Positions 1-10,351 are shown, numbered from the stretch's first letter. The stretch: 64,000 bases of DNA from Thermomonas sp. (GCA_016720345.1 JADKKV010000005.1:1039531-1103530); one strand, 5' to 3'. Numbers and translations are program-made. The notes: a model not told the origin generated them from the letters alone.

Positions 1-1967
1 GCCGGCATGCGTGCTTCCAGCAGGCTGGCGGCGTGCTCCAGGATGGCGGCGCGCGAGCCGGCCGGGGTGGCGTCCCAGCCGGCGTGGGCGGCGCTGGCGT
101 TGCGCAGCGCCTGTTCCACCGTGGCGGCGTCGGCGGCCTGCCAGTGGCCCACCACCTCGCGACGGTCGGCGGGATTGCTGACCGCGATGCGGTCGCCGGC
201 ATTGGCGGCGCCCGGCACCAGCGGGCCGGCCGCCCAGCTGCCCGCGCCGGACGTGTTGAGCGCCGCGGCAAGTTCGCGCAGCTGGTCGTCGTTGGCCAGA
301 TTGATGCCCATGGAATTGTCTCGATGCTGGTGGTGGCTGCGGTACAGGTTGACCGGCAGCGGGATGCGGGGATGCTGGATGTGCTCCAGCGCGGACACGA
401 ACTCCACCGGGTCGCGCACGAGTTCCTCGACCGGGATGGATTCGTCGGTGATGCGGTTGACGAAGCTGGAGTTGGCGCCGTTCTCCAGCAGCCGGCGCAC
501 CAGGTACGGCAGCAGGTCTTCGTGGCTGCCGACCGGTGCGTAGACCCGGCACGGCACGTCCAGCCGGTCGGCCGGGATCACCTCGGCGTACAGGTCGTCG
601 CCCATGCCGTGCAGCTTCTGGAATTCGAAGTCGCGGCGGCCGCGCATCGCCCGTGCCATCCGGTGCACGGTGGCGATGGTCTGCGCGTTGTGGGTGGCGA
701 ACATCGGGTAGATCGCATTGCCGGCGTCCAGCAGGCGGCGCGCGTTGGCCAGGTAGCTGACATCGGTGTTCTGCTTGCGGGTGAACAGCGGATAGCCGGC
801 CTGGCCATCCATCTGCGCGCGCTTGATCTCGGCATCCCAGTACGCGCCCTTGACCAGGCGCACCGGGATCCGGCGATCCAGCTTGGCGGCCATGTGGGCG
901 ATGTAATCGATCACGAACGGCGCGCGCTTCTGGTAGGCCTGCACCACGATGCCGAAGCCGTTCCAGCCACTCAGCGAGGGCTCGGCCAGGACCTGGAAGA
1001 TCAGGTCCAGCGACAGCTCCAGGCGGTCGGTTTCCTCGGCGTCGATGGTCAGGCCGATCCCGTAGCGGCGCGCCAGCTGCGCCAGCTCCAGCAGGCGCTC
1101 GCCCAGCTCGGCCAGCACCCGCGCGCGCTTGGCGTGCTCGTAGCGCGGGTGCAGCGCGGAGAGCTTGACCGAGATGCTGGGCGCGGCGAACACGTCGCTG
1201 CCGACCCAGCTGCCGCCGGGGCCGGTCTGGCCGATCGCATGGATGGCGGAGCGGTAGGCGTCCTGGTAGCGCAGCGCGTCCCTGGTGGTCAGTGCGCCTT
1301 CGCCCAGCATGTCGAAGGAGTAGCGGTAAGCGGCGTTGTCGCCCTTGCGGCTGCGCGCCAGCGCTTCGTCGATGGTCCGCCCCAGCACGAACTGGTGGCC
1401 CATGATCTTCATCGCCTGGCGCACCGCCAACCGGATCACCGGTTCGCCGGCGCGTCCGACCAGGCGCTGGAACGCGCCGTGGGCGTCGCGCTTGGTGTCG
1501 TCGGCCAGGTCCACCAGCTTGCCGGTCAGCAGCAGGCCCCAGGTGGAGGCGTTGACCAGCACCGAATCGGACTGGCCGAGGTGGCGCTTCCAGTTGGCAT
1601 CGCCCAGCTTGTCGCGGATCAGTGCGTCGGCGGTGGCCTGGTCGGGGATGCGCAGCAATGCCTCGGCCACGCACATCAGCAGCACGCCTTCCTCGCTGCC
1701 AAGGTCGTACTGGCGCATGAAGGCCTCGATCACGCCCTGGTCGCGGGCGCGGGCGCGGACCCGGCGCACCAGGTCGGCGGCCACCGCCTGCGCGGCGGCG
1801 TGCTCCCGCTCCGGCAATGCCGCCAGTGCCAGCATTTCGCGCACATGGGTGGCCTCGTCGAGGATCCAGCCGGCGGTGATCGCCGCGCGTCCCGGATCCG
1901 GCACGGGGGCGAGTTCCGGCGAAAGGATCGGCGCGGGGGTCTGGGAAGTGCTAGCTTGGTTGCTCAT
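1..1967 (-). CDS. putA: Bifunctional proline dehydrogenase / P5C dehydrogenase, partial
   Basis: The gene is cut by the left edge: about 655 codons are present from the ATG at 1967, of roughly 1,050 expected. PutA oxidises proline to pyrroline-5-carboxylate with FAD, then to glutamate with NAD, at the inner membrane. Visible proline dehydrogenase motifs are SISVKLSALHPRYE, RLVKGAYWDAEIKRAQ and EFQKLHGMGDDLY; after the barrel the first part of the aldehyde dehydrogenase half begins (SNPADRREVVGHW). The N-terminus opens directly in the helical arm region and lacks the ribbon-helix-helix DNA-binding domain of E. coli PutA, so autoregulation by PutA is unlikely. No clear Shine-Dalgarno precedes the ATG. 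A TACACT hexamer (minus strand, 2013-2018) lies upstream as a weak -10 candidate. Confidence 0.95.
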   Translation of the reverse strand, partial: MSNQASTSQTPAPILSPELAPVPDPGRAAITAGWILDEATHVREMLALAALPEREHAAAQAVAADLVRRVRARARDQGVIEAFMRQYDLGSEEGVLLMCVAEALLRIPDQATADALIRDKLGDANWKRHLGQSDSVLVNASTWGLLLTGKLVDLADDTKRDAHGAFQRLVGRAGEPVIRLAVRQAMKIMGHQFVLGRTIDEALARSRKGDNAAYRYSFDMLGEGALTTRDALRYQDAYRSAIHAIGQTGPGGSWVGSDVFAAPSISVKLSALHPRYEHAKRARVLAELGERLLELAQLARRYGIGLTIDAEETDRLELSLDLIFQVLAEPSLSGWNGFGIVVQAYQKRAPFVIDYIAHMAAKLDRRIPVRLVKGAYWDAEIKRAQMDGQAGYPLFTRKQNTDVSYLANARRLLDAGNAIYPMFATHNAQTIATVHRMARAMRGRRDFEFQKLHGMGDDLYAEVIPADRLDVPCRVYAPVGSHEDLLPYLVRRLLENGANSSFVNRITDESIPVEELVRDPVEFVSALEHIQHPRIPLPVNLYRSHHQHRDNSMGINLANDDQLRELAAALNTSGAGSWAAGPLVPGAANAGDRIAVSNPADRREVVGHWQAADAATVEQALRNASAAHAGWDATPAGSRAAILEHAASLLEARMP

Positions 1968-2069
1968 CGCGCCGTCTGGCCGCCTGCGGGCCCAAGGGAA
2001 ATGCGGTCGCCTAGTGTAGTGCGGTGGGTCGCCCGGGGCACCGTTGGCGGGCTCCGCTCCGTTTGCGGG

Positions 2070-2098
2070 TTGCCGCCCGAGCGCGCGGCCTTTAACAT
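2070..2098 (+). promoter_or_regulatory. Candidate sigma-70 promoter of ctaC
   Basis: TTGCCG (2070-2075) and TAACAT (2093-2098) are separated by exactly 17 nt, each matching 4 of 6 consensus bases. Transcription would start near 2105, leaving a leader of about 65 nt before the ctaC ATG at 2171. It is the best-spaced promoter I see between the divergent putA and ctaC genes. Confidence 0.45.
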
Positions 2099-2116
2099 CG
2101 CGCGTTCGGTTCGGGG

Positions 2117-2130
2117 TTGATCTGGGTCAA
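2117..2130 (+). promoter_or_regulatory. FNR/Anr-type box
   Basis: TTGATCTGGGTCAA matches the FNR/Anr/Dnr pattern TTGAT-N4-ATCAA at nine of ten specified bases, and G is tolerated at the mismatched position in Pseudomonas Anr/Dnr sites. It is centred about 18 nt downstream of the predicted ctaC transcription start, a position expected to repress rather than activate. That would fit shutting off a low-affinity aa3 oxidase when oxygen is scarce. The Crp/Fnr-type protein encoded at 23920-24558 lacks an N-terminal cysteine cluster, so the cognate regulator is probably elsewhere in the genome. Confidence 0.5.
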
Positions 2131-2170
2131 GCGACCCGGGGATCGGCCCGTCCGCTCTCCAGGCATCCCA

Positions 2171-3178
2171 ATGGGGCTCGATGTGATCAAACCCGGTCGA
2201 TTCAGGACGTGCGTCCCCAGGTTGTGGGCGTTGGCGGCGGCACTCGCGCTGCCGATGCTGGCGCAGGCGCAGGACGCCGCGAACCATGCGGATCCGCACC
2301 GCTGGCAGCTCAACATGGCGCCCGGGGTCACCCCGACCTCGCAGGCCGCCTACGACGCGCACATGATCGTGCTGTGGATCTGCGTGGTGATCGGCATCCT
2401 CGTGTTCGGGGCGATGGCCTATGCCATGTTCAGGTTCCGCAAGTCCAAGGGCGCGGTGCCGGACAAGGAGTTCACCCACAGCACCAGGCTGGAGATCATC
2501 TGGACCGCGGTGCCGGTGCTGATCCTGATCGGGCTGGCGTTCCCGGCCACCAGCGGCCTGATGCGCATGTACGACACCCGCGATGCCGAGATGACCGTCA
2601 AGGTCACCGGCTACCAGTGGATGTGGAAGTACGAATACCTGGGCGAAGGGGTGGAGTTCACCAGCCGGCTCGACCGCAGGAGCGAGGAAGTCCGCCAGAG
2701 CGGGGTGGACGCGCGTACCGCCAACCACCCGCACTACCTGCTGGATGTCGACAACGCGCTGGTGCTGCCGGTCGGGACCAAGGTCCGCTTCGTGCTGACC
2801 GCCGACGACGTCATCCACGCCTGGTGGGTGCCGGCGCTGGGCTGGAAGCAGGACGCGATCCCGGGCCTGGTCAACGAGGCGTGGGCGCAGATCGAAAAGC
2901 CCGGTGTGTACCGCGGCCAGTGCGCCGAATTGTGCGGCAAGGACCATGGCTTCATGCCGATCGTGGTGAAGGCGGTGAGCAAGCCCGAATTCGATACGTG
3001 GCTTGCGGCCGAGAAGGCCAGGCTGGCGCCACCGGCGGCCGCCGAAGCCGACGCCGCGGCACCCGCGCCCGCCGCCGGGGCGGCGCCCGGCACCGAAGCA
3101 AACGATGCAGCACCGGCCGAGGCCGATGCCGCCCCGCAGGCCGAACAAGCCCCGGCTGACGCCGCGGCGGCCGCTTGA
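2171..3178 (+). CDS. ctaC: Cytochrome c oxidase subunit II
   Basis: Encodes the CuA subunit that accepts electrons from cytochrome c. From ATG 2171 the 335-residue protein has a signal peptide (to about LAQAQ, residue 34), two transmembrane helices (around MIVLWICVVIGILVFGA and IIWTAVPVLILIGLAF) and a periplasmic cupredoxin domain. CuA ligands are seen in DVIHAWWVP and in CAELCGKDHGFM (two Cys, His, Met, with the Glu between the cysteines). An in-frame TTG at 2117 is less likely because it sits inside the FNR-type box and would spoil the signal peptide. The last ~50 residues form an Ala/Pro/Glu/Asp-rich low-complexity tail instead of a cytochrome c domain. First gene of the oxidase operon, 29 nt before ctaD. 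Confidence 0.95.
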   Translation: MGLDVIKPGRFRTCVPRLWALAAALALPMLAQAQDAANHADPHRWQLNMAPGVTPTSQAAYDAHMIVLWICVVIGILVFGAMAYAMFRFRKSKGAVPDKEFTHSTRLEIIWTAVPVLILIGLAFPATSGLMRMYDTRDAEMTVKVTGYQWMWKYEYLGEGVEFTSRLDRRSEEVRQSGVDARTANHPHYLLDVDNALVLPVGTKVRFVLTADDVIHAWWVPALGWKQDAIPGLVNEAWAQIEKPGVYRGQCAELCGKDHGFMPIVVKAVSKPEFDTWLAAEKARLAPPAAAEADAAAPAPAAGAAPGTEANDAAPAEADAAPQAEQAPADAAAAA

Positions 3179-3207
3179 TCCACGCACCGAATCCCGAGGT
3201 CCAGCGC

Positions 3208-4842
<1,635 letters not shown>

Positions 4843-4849
4843 TCCCGGC

Positions 4850-4990
4850 ATGCGCGAACACCCCGCCACGATGCAGCAGGCAGACGCCGCCCCGCGCCGC
4901 AAGGCCGCGCGGCGCACGGCGATGTTGCTGGGCGCGATCGCGGTGGCGGTGTACGCAGGCTTCATCCTGATGGGAGTGCTGGGCCAATGA
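4850..4990 (+). CDS. Small cytochrome oxidase assembly protein (46 aa)
   Basis: A 46-codon reading frame fills the gap between ctaD and ctaG; its TGA overlaps the ctaG ATG (ATGA at 4987-4990). The product has a basic N-terminal half ([10 protein letters not shown]) followed by one transmembrane helix ([18 protein letters not shown]), the architecture of the short single-span proteins found between coxI and ctaG in many beta- and gammaproteobacteria and annotated as a cytochrome oxidase small assembly protein. The role is presumed to be copper insertion or subunit I maturation alongside CtaG; this is inference from position. Overlap with ctaG suggests translational coupling. Confidence 0.7.
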   Translation: MREHPATMQQADAAPRRKAARRTAMLLGAIAVAVYAGFILMGVLGQ

Positions 4991-5562
4991 GCCGCAACCG
5001 CAGTTTCGGGGTGGCGAAGATGGCGGGCGTGGCGCTGGCCGCGTTCGGCTTCGCGTTCGCGCTGGTGCCGCTGTACCGGATCGCCTGCGAGAAGGTGTTC
5101 GGCGTGCGCCTGGAGCAGGGCCCGGCGCGGGTCGTGGCCGAAAGCGATGCGCGGCAGCAGCGCTGGGTCACCGTCCAGTTCGACGGCGGCGTCAATTCCA
5201 AGCTGCCGTGGCAGTTCAGCCCGGGCCAGGACAGCATGCGCGTGCTGGTCGGCCGCCAGTACGAAGCGACCTATTCCGCGCGCAACACCGCCGACCGCGC
5301 GATCGTCGGCAGCGCGGTGCCTTCGGTCGCGCCGGCGCGCGCCTCCGGCTACTTCAGCAAGACCGAGTGCTTCTGTTTCACCGCGCAGACCCTGCAGGCC
5401 GGCGAAGCGCGCGACATGCCGGTGCGCTTCATCATCGACCCGGCGTTGCCGGCCGGGGTGAAGACCGTCACCCTGTCCTACACCTTCTACAAGAACGACG
5501 CACTGACCGCCGAGATCAACGCGCCCAGGTCCAATGCCGGCGCGGCGCGCGCGGCACCCTGA
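4987..5562 (+). CDS. ctaG: Cytochrome c oxidase assembly protein CtaG/Cox11
   Basis: Membrane-anchored copper chaperone that delivers Cu to the CuB site of subunit I. The 191-residue protein has one N-terminal transmembrane helix (about residues 9-27, ending PLYRIAC) and a periplasmic immunoglobulin-like domain carrying the copper-binding CFCF motif ([11 protein letters not shown]). Length and motif match Cox11. Its ATG overlaps the stop of the 46-aa gene. The tail beyond the conserved YTFYKND is short and Ala-rich. Confidence 0.95.
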   Translation: MSRNRSFGVAKMAGVALAAFGFAFALVPLYRIACEKVFGVRLEQGPARVVAESDARQQRWVTVQFDGGVNSKLPWQFSPGQDSMRVLVGRQYEATYSARNTADRAIVGSAVPSVAPARASGYFSKTECFCFTAQTLQAGEARDMPVRFIIDPALPAGVKTVTLSYTFYKNDALTAEINAPRSNAGAARAAP

Positions 5563-5608
5563 TTCCAGCCGATCCGCCCCCTTGCACCGAACCACCCGGA
5601 AGACCGCC

Positions 5609-6508
5609 ATGGCCACTGCCCACGCCAATACCGCCACTGACCACGGCACCGACGCCGCCGCCTACTACGTGCCGCATGGCAGCCGCTGGCCGGTGTTCGC
5701 ATCGGTCGCGCTGTTCGTGACCATGGCCGGGCTTGCCAGCTGGCTCAACGAGGCCAGCTGGGGCCGCGCCACCTTCTTCGCCGGCCTCGCCGGCCTGCTG
5801 GCGGTCCTGTTCAAGTGGTTCGGCGACGTCATCCGCGAATCGCTGGCCGGCCACTACAACAAGCAGGTCGATACCTCGTTCCGGATGGGCATGGTGTGGT
5901 TCATCTTCTCCGAGGTGATGTTCTTCGCGGCCTTCTTCGGCGCGCTGTTCTACGCCCGCCAGTTCGCGCTGCCGTGGCTCAATGGCGAAGGCGACGGCAT
6001 GGCGACCCACAGCCTGTTGTGGTCGAACTTCGCCGGCGGCTGGCCCAGCAATGGCCCGGGCGCGGTCGGCGGCGCCTACCAGACCATCCCGGCGTGGGGC
6101 CTGCCGCTGCTCAACACCCTGATCCTGCTGACCTCGGGGGTGACCGTCACCATCGCCCACCATGCACTGAAGGAAGGCAAGCGCGGGGCGCTGCTGCTGT
6201 TCCTGGGCCTGACCGTGCTGCTTGGCGGCTTGTTCCTGTTCTTCCAGGCCGAGGAATACATCCACGCCTACCGGGAACTGAACCTGACCCTGGGTTCGGG
6301 CATCTACGGCTCGACCTTCTTCATGCTGACCGGCTTCCACGGTGCGCACGTGACCCTGGGCACGATCATGCTGGCGGTCATGTGGCTGCGCTGCCTGCGC
6401 GGGCACTTCAGCCGCGACGACCATTTCGCGTTCGAGGCGGTGGCCTGGTACTGGCACTTCGTGGACGTGGTGTGGCTGGGCCTGTTCCTGTTCGTGTACG
6501 TCCTGTAA
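5609..6508 (+). CDS. ctaE: Cytochrome c oxidase subunit III
   Basis: Third core subunit of the aa3 oxidase, stabilising subunit I and its proton uptake path. The 299-residue protein has seven hydrophobic segments and the family signatures FFQAEEY, TGFHGAHVTLG and WYWHFVDVVW near the C-terminus. ATG 5609 follows GGAAG at 5599-5603; longer in-frame versions starting upstream would overlap ctaG and lack a binding site. Last structural gene of the operon; it converges with the DUF2909 gene. Confidence 0.96.
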   Translation: MATAHANTATDHGTDAAAYYVPHGSRWPVFASVALFVTMAGLASWLNEASWGRATFFAGLAGLLAVLFKWFGDVIRESLAGHYNKQVDTSFRMGMVWFIFSEVMFFAAFFGALFYARQFALPWLNGEGDGMATHSLLWSNFAGGWPSNGPGAVGGAYQTIPAWGLPLLNTLILLTSGVTVTIAHHALKEGKRGALLLFLGLTVLLGGLFLFFQAEEYIHAYRELNLTLGSGIYGSTFFMLTGFHGAHVTLGTIMLAVMWLRCLRGHFSRDDHFAFEAVAWYWHFVDVVWLGLFLFVYVL

Positions 6509-6535
6509 GCAGGCACGCCATCGATCAAGCCACGT

Positions 6536-6554
6536 GGGCCGGTGATTCCGGCCC
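6536..6554. terminator. Hairpin between convergent ctaE and DUF2909 gene
   Basis: GGGCCGG (6536-6542) pairs perfectly with CCGGCCC (6548-6554) around a TGATT loop. It lies in the 84-nt gap between two convergent genes, so it could end transcription from either side. There is no U-tract, so the call is tentative. Confidence 0.35.
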
Positions 6555-6592
6555 GCGCGGCGGCAGCCAGGCCGGATCCCGGCCGATCCGTT

Positions 6593-6820
6593 TCAGCCCG
6601 GGCTGCGCCCGACGCCGTGCGGCGTGATCCAGCCCATGTAGATGGCCAGCACCACGAACAGGACCAGGGCGATGCTCAGGCCGATGCGCCTGGTCAGCGA
6701 GTTCACGGTGCGCTTGGTCTGTCCCTTGTCCACCAGCATGTAGTACAGGCCGGCGCCCAGGTTCCACAGGATGAGGATCAGCACACCGACGATGAGCAGG
6801 GTCTTCAGCGAATCGTTCAT
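6593..6820 (-). CDS. DUF2909 twin-transmembrane protein
   Basis: A 75-residue membrane protein on the minus strand, convergent with ctaE. It has two hydrophobic helices (TLLIVGVLILILWNLGAGLYY and IGLSIALVLFVVLAIYMGW) joined by a basic loop with the typical KRTVNSLTRRI stretch of DUF2909 proteins. Members of this family are usually found inside cytochrome oxidase clusters, between ctaE and SURF1, as here. Its biochemical role is not known; an oxidase assembly or stability role is inferred only from context. Confidence 0.8.
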   Translation of the reverse strand: MNDSLKTLLIVGVLILILWNLGAGLYYMLVDKGQTKRTVNSLTRRIGLSIALVLFVVLAIYMGWITPHGVGRSPG

Positions 6821-6883
6821 GGCGCCCTCGTTGCCGCCTGGCCGCGGCGGGATCGCCGCATTATCGCAGCCCGGGTGCGCGTG

Positions 6884-7654
6884 GTGAGCGCGGCGGCGCC
6901 GCGCGGCGGTGGCTGGCTGCTCGGCTGGGCGCTGGCGCTGGCCGCCATCGTGGTGTTCGCCGGGTTCGGACGCTGGCAACTGGGGCGGATGCACGACAAG
7001 CAGGCGAAGCTTGAGGCCGCGGCACGCGCGCTCGACAGGCGGGCGCCGCAGCCACTGCTGCTGGCCTCGGATCCCAAGCGTGCCCGCGCCTACGACTGGG
7101 CCGCCGGCAGCGGCAGCATCGGCGGCCGCACCGTGTGGCTGGACAACCAGCTGCGTGCCGGCAGGGCCGGCGTGCGCATGTACTGCGTGCTGCTGCCCGA
7201 CGACGGCGTGCAGGCGCTCTTGGTCGATGCCGGCTGGTGGCCGCTGGACGCCAGCCGCACGTTGCCCGTGTTCGGTTGCCCGCTCGGGCGGGGTGTGGCG
7301 GTGCGCGGCCTGCTGGCGCCGCCGCCGTCCAGCGGCCTGGCGCGCGGCGACGCACTGGCTGCCGCCGGCCCGCAACGCTGGCTGGCCACGCGCCTGGACC
7401 TGGCCGTGATCGCGCGCGAGCTGAAGCTTTCGACCGGGATCGCCCCGCGCGTGCTGCGGCTGGATCCGGCGCGCAACAAGGGCGATGCGGGCGTGATGCT
7501 GGCCCCGGGCGAGCGCGACCTCGACATCCTGCCGAACACGCTGACCCCCGAACGCCACCTGGGCTATGCCGTGCAGTGGTTCGGGCTGGCGCTGGCGGTG
7601 CTGGTTGCCGCCATCATCCTCACCCTGCGCAACCGGAAACGCCGCTCGCCATGA
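6884..7654 (+). CDS. SURF1 family protein
   Basis: Oxidase assembly factor thought to help place heme a in subunit I. The roughly 256-residue protein has the SURF1 layout: an N-terminal transmembrane helix ending GFGRWQLGRMHDKQA, a periplasmic domain, and a C-terminal helix (WFGLALAVLVAAIILTL). The start is uncertain: GTG codons at 6875, 6881 and 6884 are all in frame and none has a strong Shine-Dalgarno; 6884 (GTGAGC) is chosen. The stop overlaps the next start as ATGA, coupling it to the SCO-like gene. Confidence 0.85.
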   Translation: MSAAAPRGGGWLLGWALALAAIVVFAGFGRWQLGRMHDKQAKLEAAARALDRRAPQPLLLASDPKRARAYDWAAGSGSIGGRTVWLDNQLRAGRAGVRMYCVLLPDDGVQALLVDAGWWPLDASRTLPVFGCPLGRGVAVRGLLAPPPSSGLARGDALAAAGPQRWLATRLDLAVIARELKLSTGIAPRVLRLDPARNKGDAGVMLAPGERDLDILPNTLTPERHLGYAVQWFGLALAVLVAAIILTLRNRKRRSP

Positions 7655-8232
7655 CACCGCCGTCCGCCGCCGACGCCATCCGCCGCCGCAACCGCCGCAT
7701 GCTGCTGGCGCTGTTCCTGCTGTTCTTCGGCGGCATGCTGGTGGCCGGCGTGCTGCGTTTTTCCGGCTGGCGGCCGGAGGGCTCGAAGAACCGGGGCGAA
7801 ATGCTGCAGCCCTATGGCGACCTGCGCGGCTACGTGCCGACCCTGGCCCGAGGCGGCGCCTACCGCTGGAATGACGAGCCCCGGATCTGGCGGATCGCGG
7901 CGATCCCGCGCGACTGCGACGGCGCGCGCGCGGACCCATGCACGCGCCTGCTGGCCGACCTCGACAAGGTCTGGCGGCTGATGGGCAAGGATGCCGACCG
8001 CGTGCACATCCTGTGGGCCGGCGCGGTGCCGCGCGGGCTGGTGCTGCCGGGCGAGGTGCGCGTGCTGCGCGCCGACGACGGCCTGCGCGCGGGGCTGGTG
8101 CGCTGGGACGACGCCGGCGGTGATGCCGCGTGGCTGGTGGACCCGAACGGCTTCGTGGTCTTGCGCTACGCTCCCGGCTTCGATCCCGGTGACTTGCGCA
8201 CCGACCTCGCCCGCCTGCTGAAGATCAATTGA
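7651..8232 (+). CDS. SCO-like membrane-anchored thioredoxin-fold protein
   Basis: A 193-residue protein with one N-terminal transmembrane helix (residues ~17-37) and a periplasmic domain. The C-terminal stretch VDPNGFVVLRYAPGFDP and the helix after the putative active site resemble SCO1/SenC copper chaperones. The usual CxxxC is not present: Cys89 and Cys97 lie at the equivalent place, spaced CX7C, and no conserved His of SCO is obvious. It sits between SURF1 (ATGA overlap) and ctaA, where similar hypothetical genes occur in other gammaproteobacteria. A role in thiol or copper handling for the oxidase is plausible but unproven. Confidence 0.65.
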   Translation: MTPPSAADAIRRRNRRMLLALFLLFFGGMLVAGVLRFSGWRPEGSKNRGEMLQPYGDLRGYVPTLARGGAYRWNDEPRIWRIAAIPRDCDGARADPCTRLLADLDKVWRLMGKDADRVHILWAGAVPRGLVLPGEVRVLRADDGLRAGLVRWDDAGGDAAWLVDPNGFVVLRYAPGFDPGDLRTDLARLLKIN

Positions 8233-8237
8233 CCGTG

Positions 8238-9407
8238 ATGAATCCCGATAATCCCGCTTCCCGCACCGCCCTGCACAAGCCCGCCGTGTACCGGCACTTC
8301 CACCGCATCGCCTGGCTGGCGGTCGCGCTGGCGGCCTGCGTGATCGTGTTCGGTGCATTCGTGCGCCTGTCCGATGCCGGTCTCAGCTGCCCGGACTGGC
8401 CGACCTGCTACGGCAAGGCGGCGTGGCCGACCCATGCCGCCCAGATCGTCGACCACGCCGCCACCGACATCCGCCCGGTCGAGCCGAGCAAGGCCTGGCG
8501 CGAGCAGTTCCACCGCCACATCGCCGCCGGCCTCGGCCTGCTGGTGTTCGCGCTCGCGCTGCTGGCCGCGCGCCGCCGCCGCTTCGGCCTGGCCCAGGTG
8601 GTCGGCGCCGCGGCGCTGGTCGCGGTCGCGATCCCGTTGTACATGCAGGGCGAGTACGTCACCTCGTCGGTGCTGGTCGCGATCGCCGAGGCCGTGCTGC
8701 TGTGGGCGGCGCTGCGCTGGAGCAACTTCGACCTGGCGCGCACCGCGGTGCTGACCCTGGCGGTGATCATCTTCCAGGCCATGCTTGGCATGTGGACGGT
8801 GACCTGGCTGCTGAAGCCGGCGGTGGTGATGGCGCACCTGCTTGGCGGCCTGACCACCTTCTCGCTGCTGGCGTGGATGGCGTGGCGCGCCACCGACATC
8901 CCGATCCGGGTCGGCGATGCCGGCCGCCTGCGCCGGCTGCTGGTGGTCGGGCTGGTGCTGCTGGGCGTGCAGATCGCGCTTGGCGGCTGGACCAGCGCCA
9001 ACTACGCGGCGCTGGCCTGCGGCACCGATTACCCGAAGTGCGCCGGCGAGTGGTGGCCGGCTCGCGATTTCCGCGAAGGCTTCGTGCTGTGGCGCGGGAT
9101 CGGCGTGGATTACGAGGGCGGCATCCTCGACAACCAGGCGCGCATCGCGATCCAGCTCGCGCACCGGATGGTGGCGATCCTGGTCACCGGCCACCTGCTG
9201 GTGCTGGCGCTGCGCCTGCTGCGCAGCCCGGGCCTGCGCGGCTGGGGCGGCCTGCTGGGGATCCTGCTGGTCGCGCAGGTCGGGCTGGGCATCGCCAACG
9301 TGGTGATGTCGCTGCCGCTGCACGTGGCCACCGCGCACAACGCCGGTGCCACCGCCCTGCTGTTCGTGCTGGTGACCCTGCTTGCGCGCGTGCGGGCCCC
9401 GGACTGA
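8238..9407 (+). CDS. ctaA: Heme A synthase
   Basis: CtaA/Cox15 oxidises the C8 methyl of heme O to the formyl group of heme A in the membrane. The 389-residue protein has eight hydrophobic segments and the conserved histidines in [30 protein letters not shown] and TAHNAGA, plus the N-terminal [12 protein letters not shown] loop with its cysteine pair. ATG 8238 is chosen over a TTG at 8229 overlapping the previous stop. Just ahead of ctaB, so the two heme A enzymes are co-transcribed. Confidence 0.95.
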   Translation: MNPDNPASRTALHKPAVYRHFHRIAWLAVALAACVIVFGAFVRLSDAGLSCPDWPTCYGKAAWPTHAAQIVDHAATDIRPVEPSKAWREQFHRHIAAGLGLLVFALALLAARRRRFGLAQVVGAAALVAVAIPLYMQGEYVTSSVLVAIAEAVLLWAALRWSNFDLARTAVLTLAVIIFQAMLGMWTVTWLLKPAVVMAHLLGGLTTFSLLAWMAWRATDIPIRVGDAGRLRRLLVVGLVLLGVQIALGGWTSANYAALACGTDYPKCAGEWWPARDFREGFVLWRGIGVDYEGGILDNQARIAIQLAHRMVAILVTGHLLVLALRLLRSPGLRGWGGLLGILLVAQVGLGIANVVMSLPLHVATAHNAGATALLFVLVTLLARVRAPD

Positions 9408-9411
9408 CGCG

Positions 9412-10344
9412 ATGGCCACGCCGAACCCTGGCGTGATCCGCCAGTACTGGAGCCTGACCAAGCCGCGGGTGGTTGCGCTGATCGTGTTCACCGCGGTGAT
9501 CGGCATGTTCCTGGCGGTGCCCGGGCTGCCGCCGCTGCGCGAGGCGGCGCTCGGCACCCTCGGCATCTGGCTGGCCGCGGCCAGCGCGGCGGCGATCAAC
9601 CAGATCCTGGATGCGCGGATCGACGCCCGGATGGCGCGCACGTCGTGGCGGCCACTGGTGGCCGGGACCCTGACGATGCGGCAGGCGCTGGTGTTCGCGC
9701 TGGTGCTGGCGGCGGCATCGATGTTGCTGCTGGCACTTGGGGTGAACCAGGTCACCGCATGGCTGACCTTTGCCTCGCTGATCGGGTACGCGGTGGTGTA
9801 CACCCGGTTCCTGAAGCGGGCGACGCCGCAGAACATCGTGATCGGCGGCATCGCCGGCGCCGCGCCGCCGTTGCTGGGCTGGTCGGCGGTGACCGGCATG
9901 CAGGGCGAATGGGACTGGGCGCATGCGCTGCTGCTGGTGCTGATCATCTTCGCGTGGACGCCGCCGCATTTCTGGGCGCTGGCGATCTTCCGCCGCGAGG
10001 ACTACGCGCGCGCGCTGGTGCCGATGCTGCCGGTTACCCACGGCGTGGAGTACACGCGCTGGCAGATCCTGCTGTACACCGTGCTGCTGGTGATCGCCAC
10101 GGTGTTGCCGTGGGCCACGCACATGAGCGGGCTGTTCTACCTCGGTGGCGCGCTGGTGCTGGGCGCGGTGTTCCTGTGGTACGCGTGGAAGCTGCTCGAC
10201 CCGCCGGACGAGTTCTTCGCCATGCGTGCCTTCCGCTACTCGATCGTGTACCTGATGGCGCTGTTCGGGTTCCTGCTGCTCGACCACTGGCTGCTGCCGT
10301 TCCTGCAGCCGGCGCCGGCGATGGAATTCGCGCCCACGGCCTGA
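9412..10344 (+). CDS. ctaB: Protoheme IX farnesyltransferase (heme O synthase)
   Basis: CtaB/CyoE adds a farnesyl group to heme B to make heme O, the substrate of CtaA. The 310-residue UbiA-superfamily protein has about nine transmembrane helices and the Asp-rich site [15 protein letters not shown], with the second conserved loop [12 protein letters not shown]. It begins 4 nt after ctaA ends and closes the oxidase cluster; alkB follows after only 7 nt. Confidence 0.96.
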   Translation: MATPNPGVIRQYWSLTKPRVVALIVFTAVIGMFLAVPGLPPLREAALGTLGIWLAAASAAAINQILDARIDARMARTSWRPLVAGTLTMRQALVFALVLAAASMLLLALGVNQVTAWLTFASLIGYAVVYTRFLKRATPQNIVIGGIAGAAPPLLGWSAVTGMQGEWDWAHALLLVLIIFAWTPPHFWALAIFRREDYARALVPMLPVTHGVEYTRWQILLYTVLLVIATVLPWATHMSGLFYLGGALVLGAVFLWYAWKLLDPPDEFFAMRAFRYSIVYLMALFGFLLLDHWLLPFLQPAPAMEFAPTA

Positions 10345-10351
10345 TGCGCCG

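Noticed and set aside
33..2120. 695-codon open frame on the plus strand opposite putA
   Set aside because: Composition is Gln/His/Val/Gly-rich without any family motif, as expected for an antisense frame in GC-rich DNA; putA on the minus strand has clear motifs.
2117..2170. TTG start for ctaC at 2117
   Set aside because: It would add 18 residues ahead of the signal peptide, has no ribosome-binding site and falls inside the FNR-type box; ATG 2171 is better.
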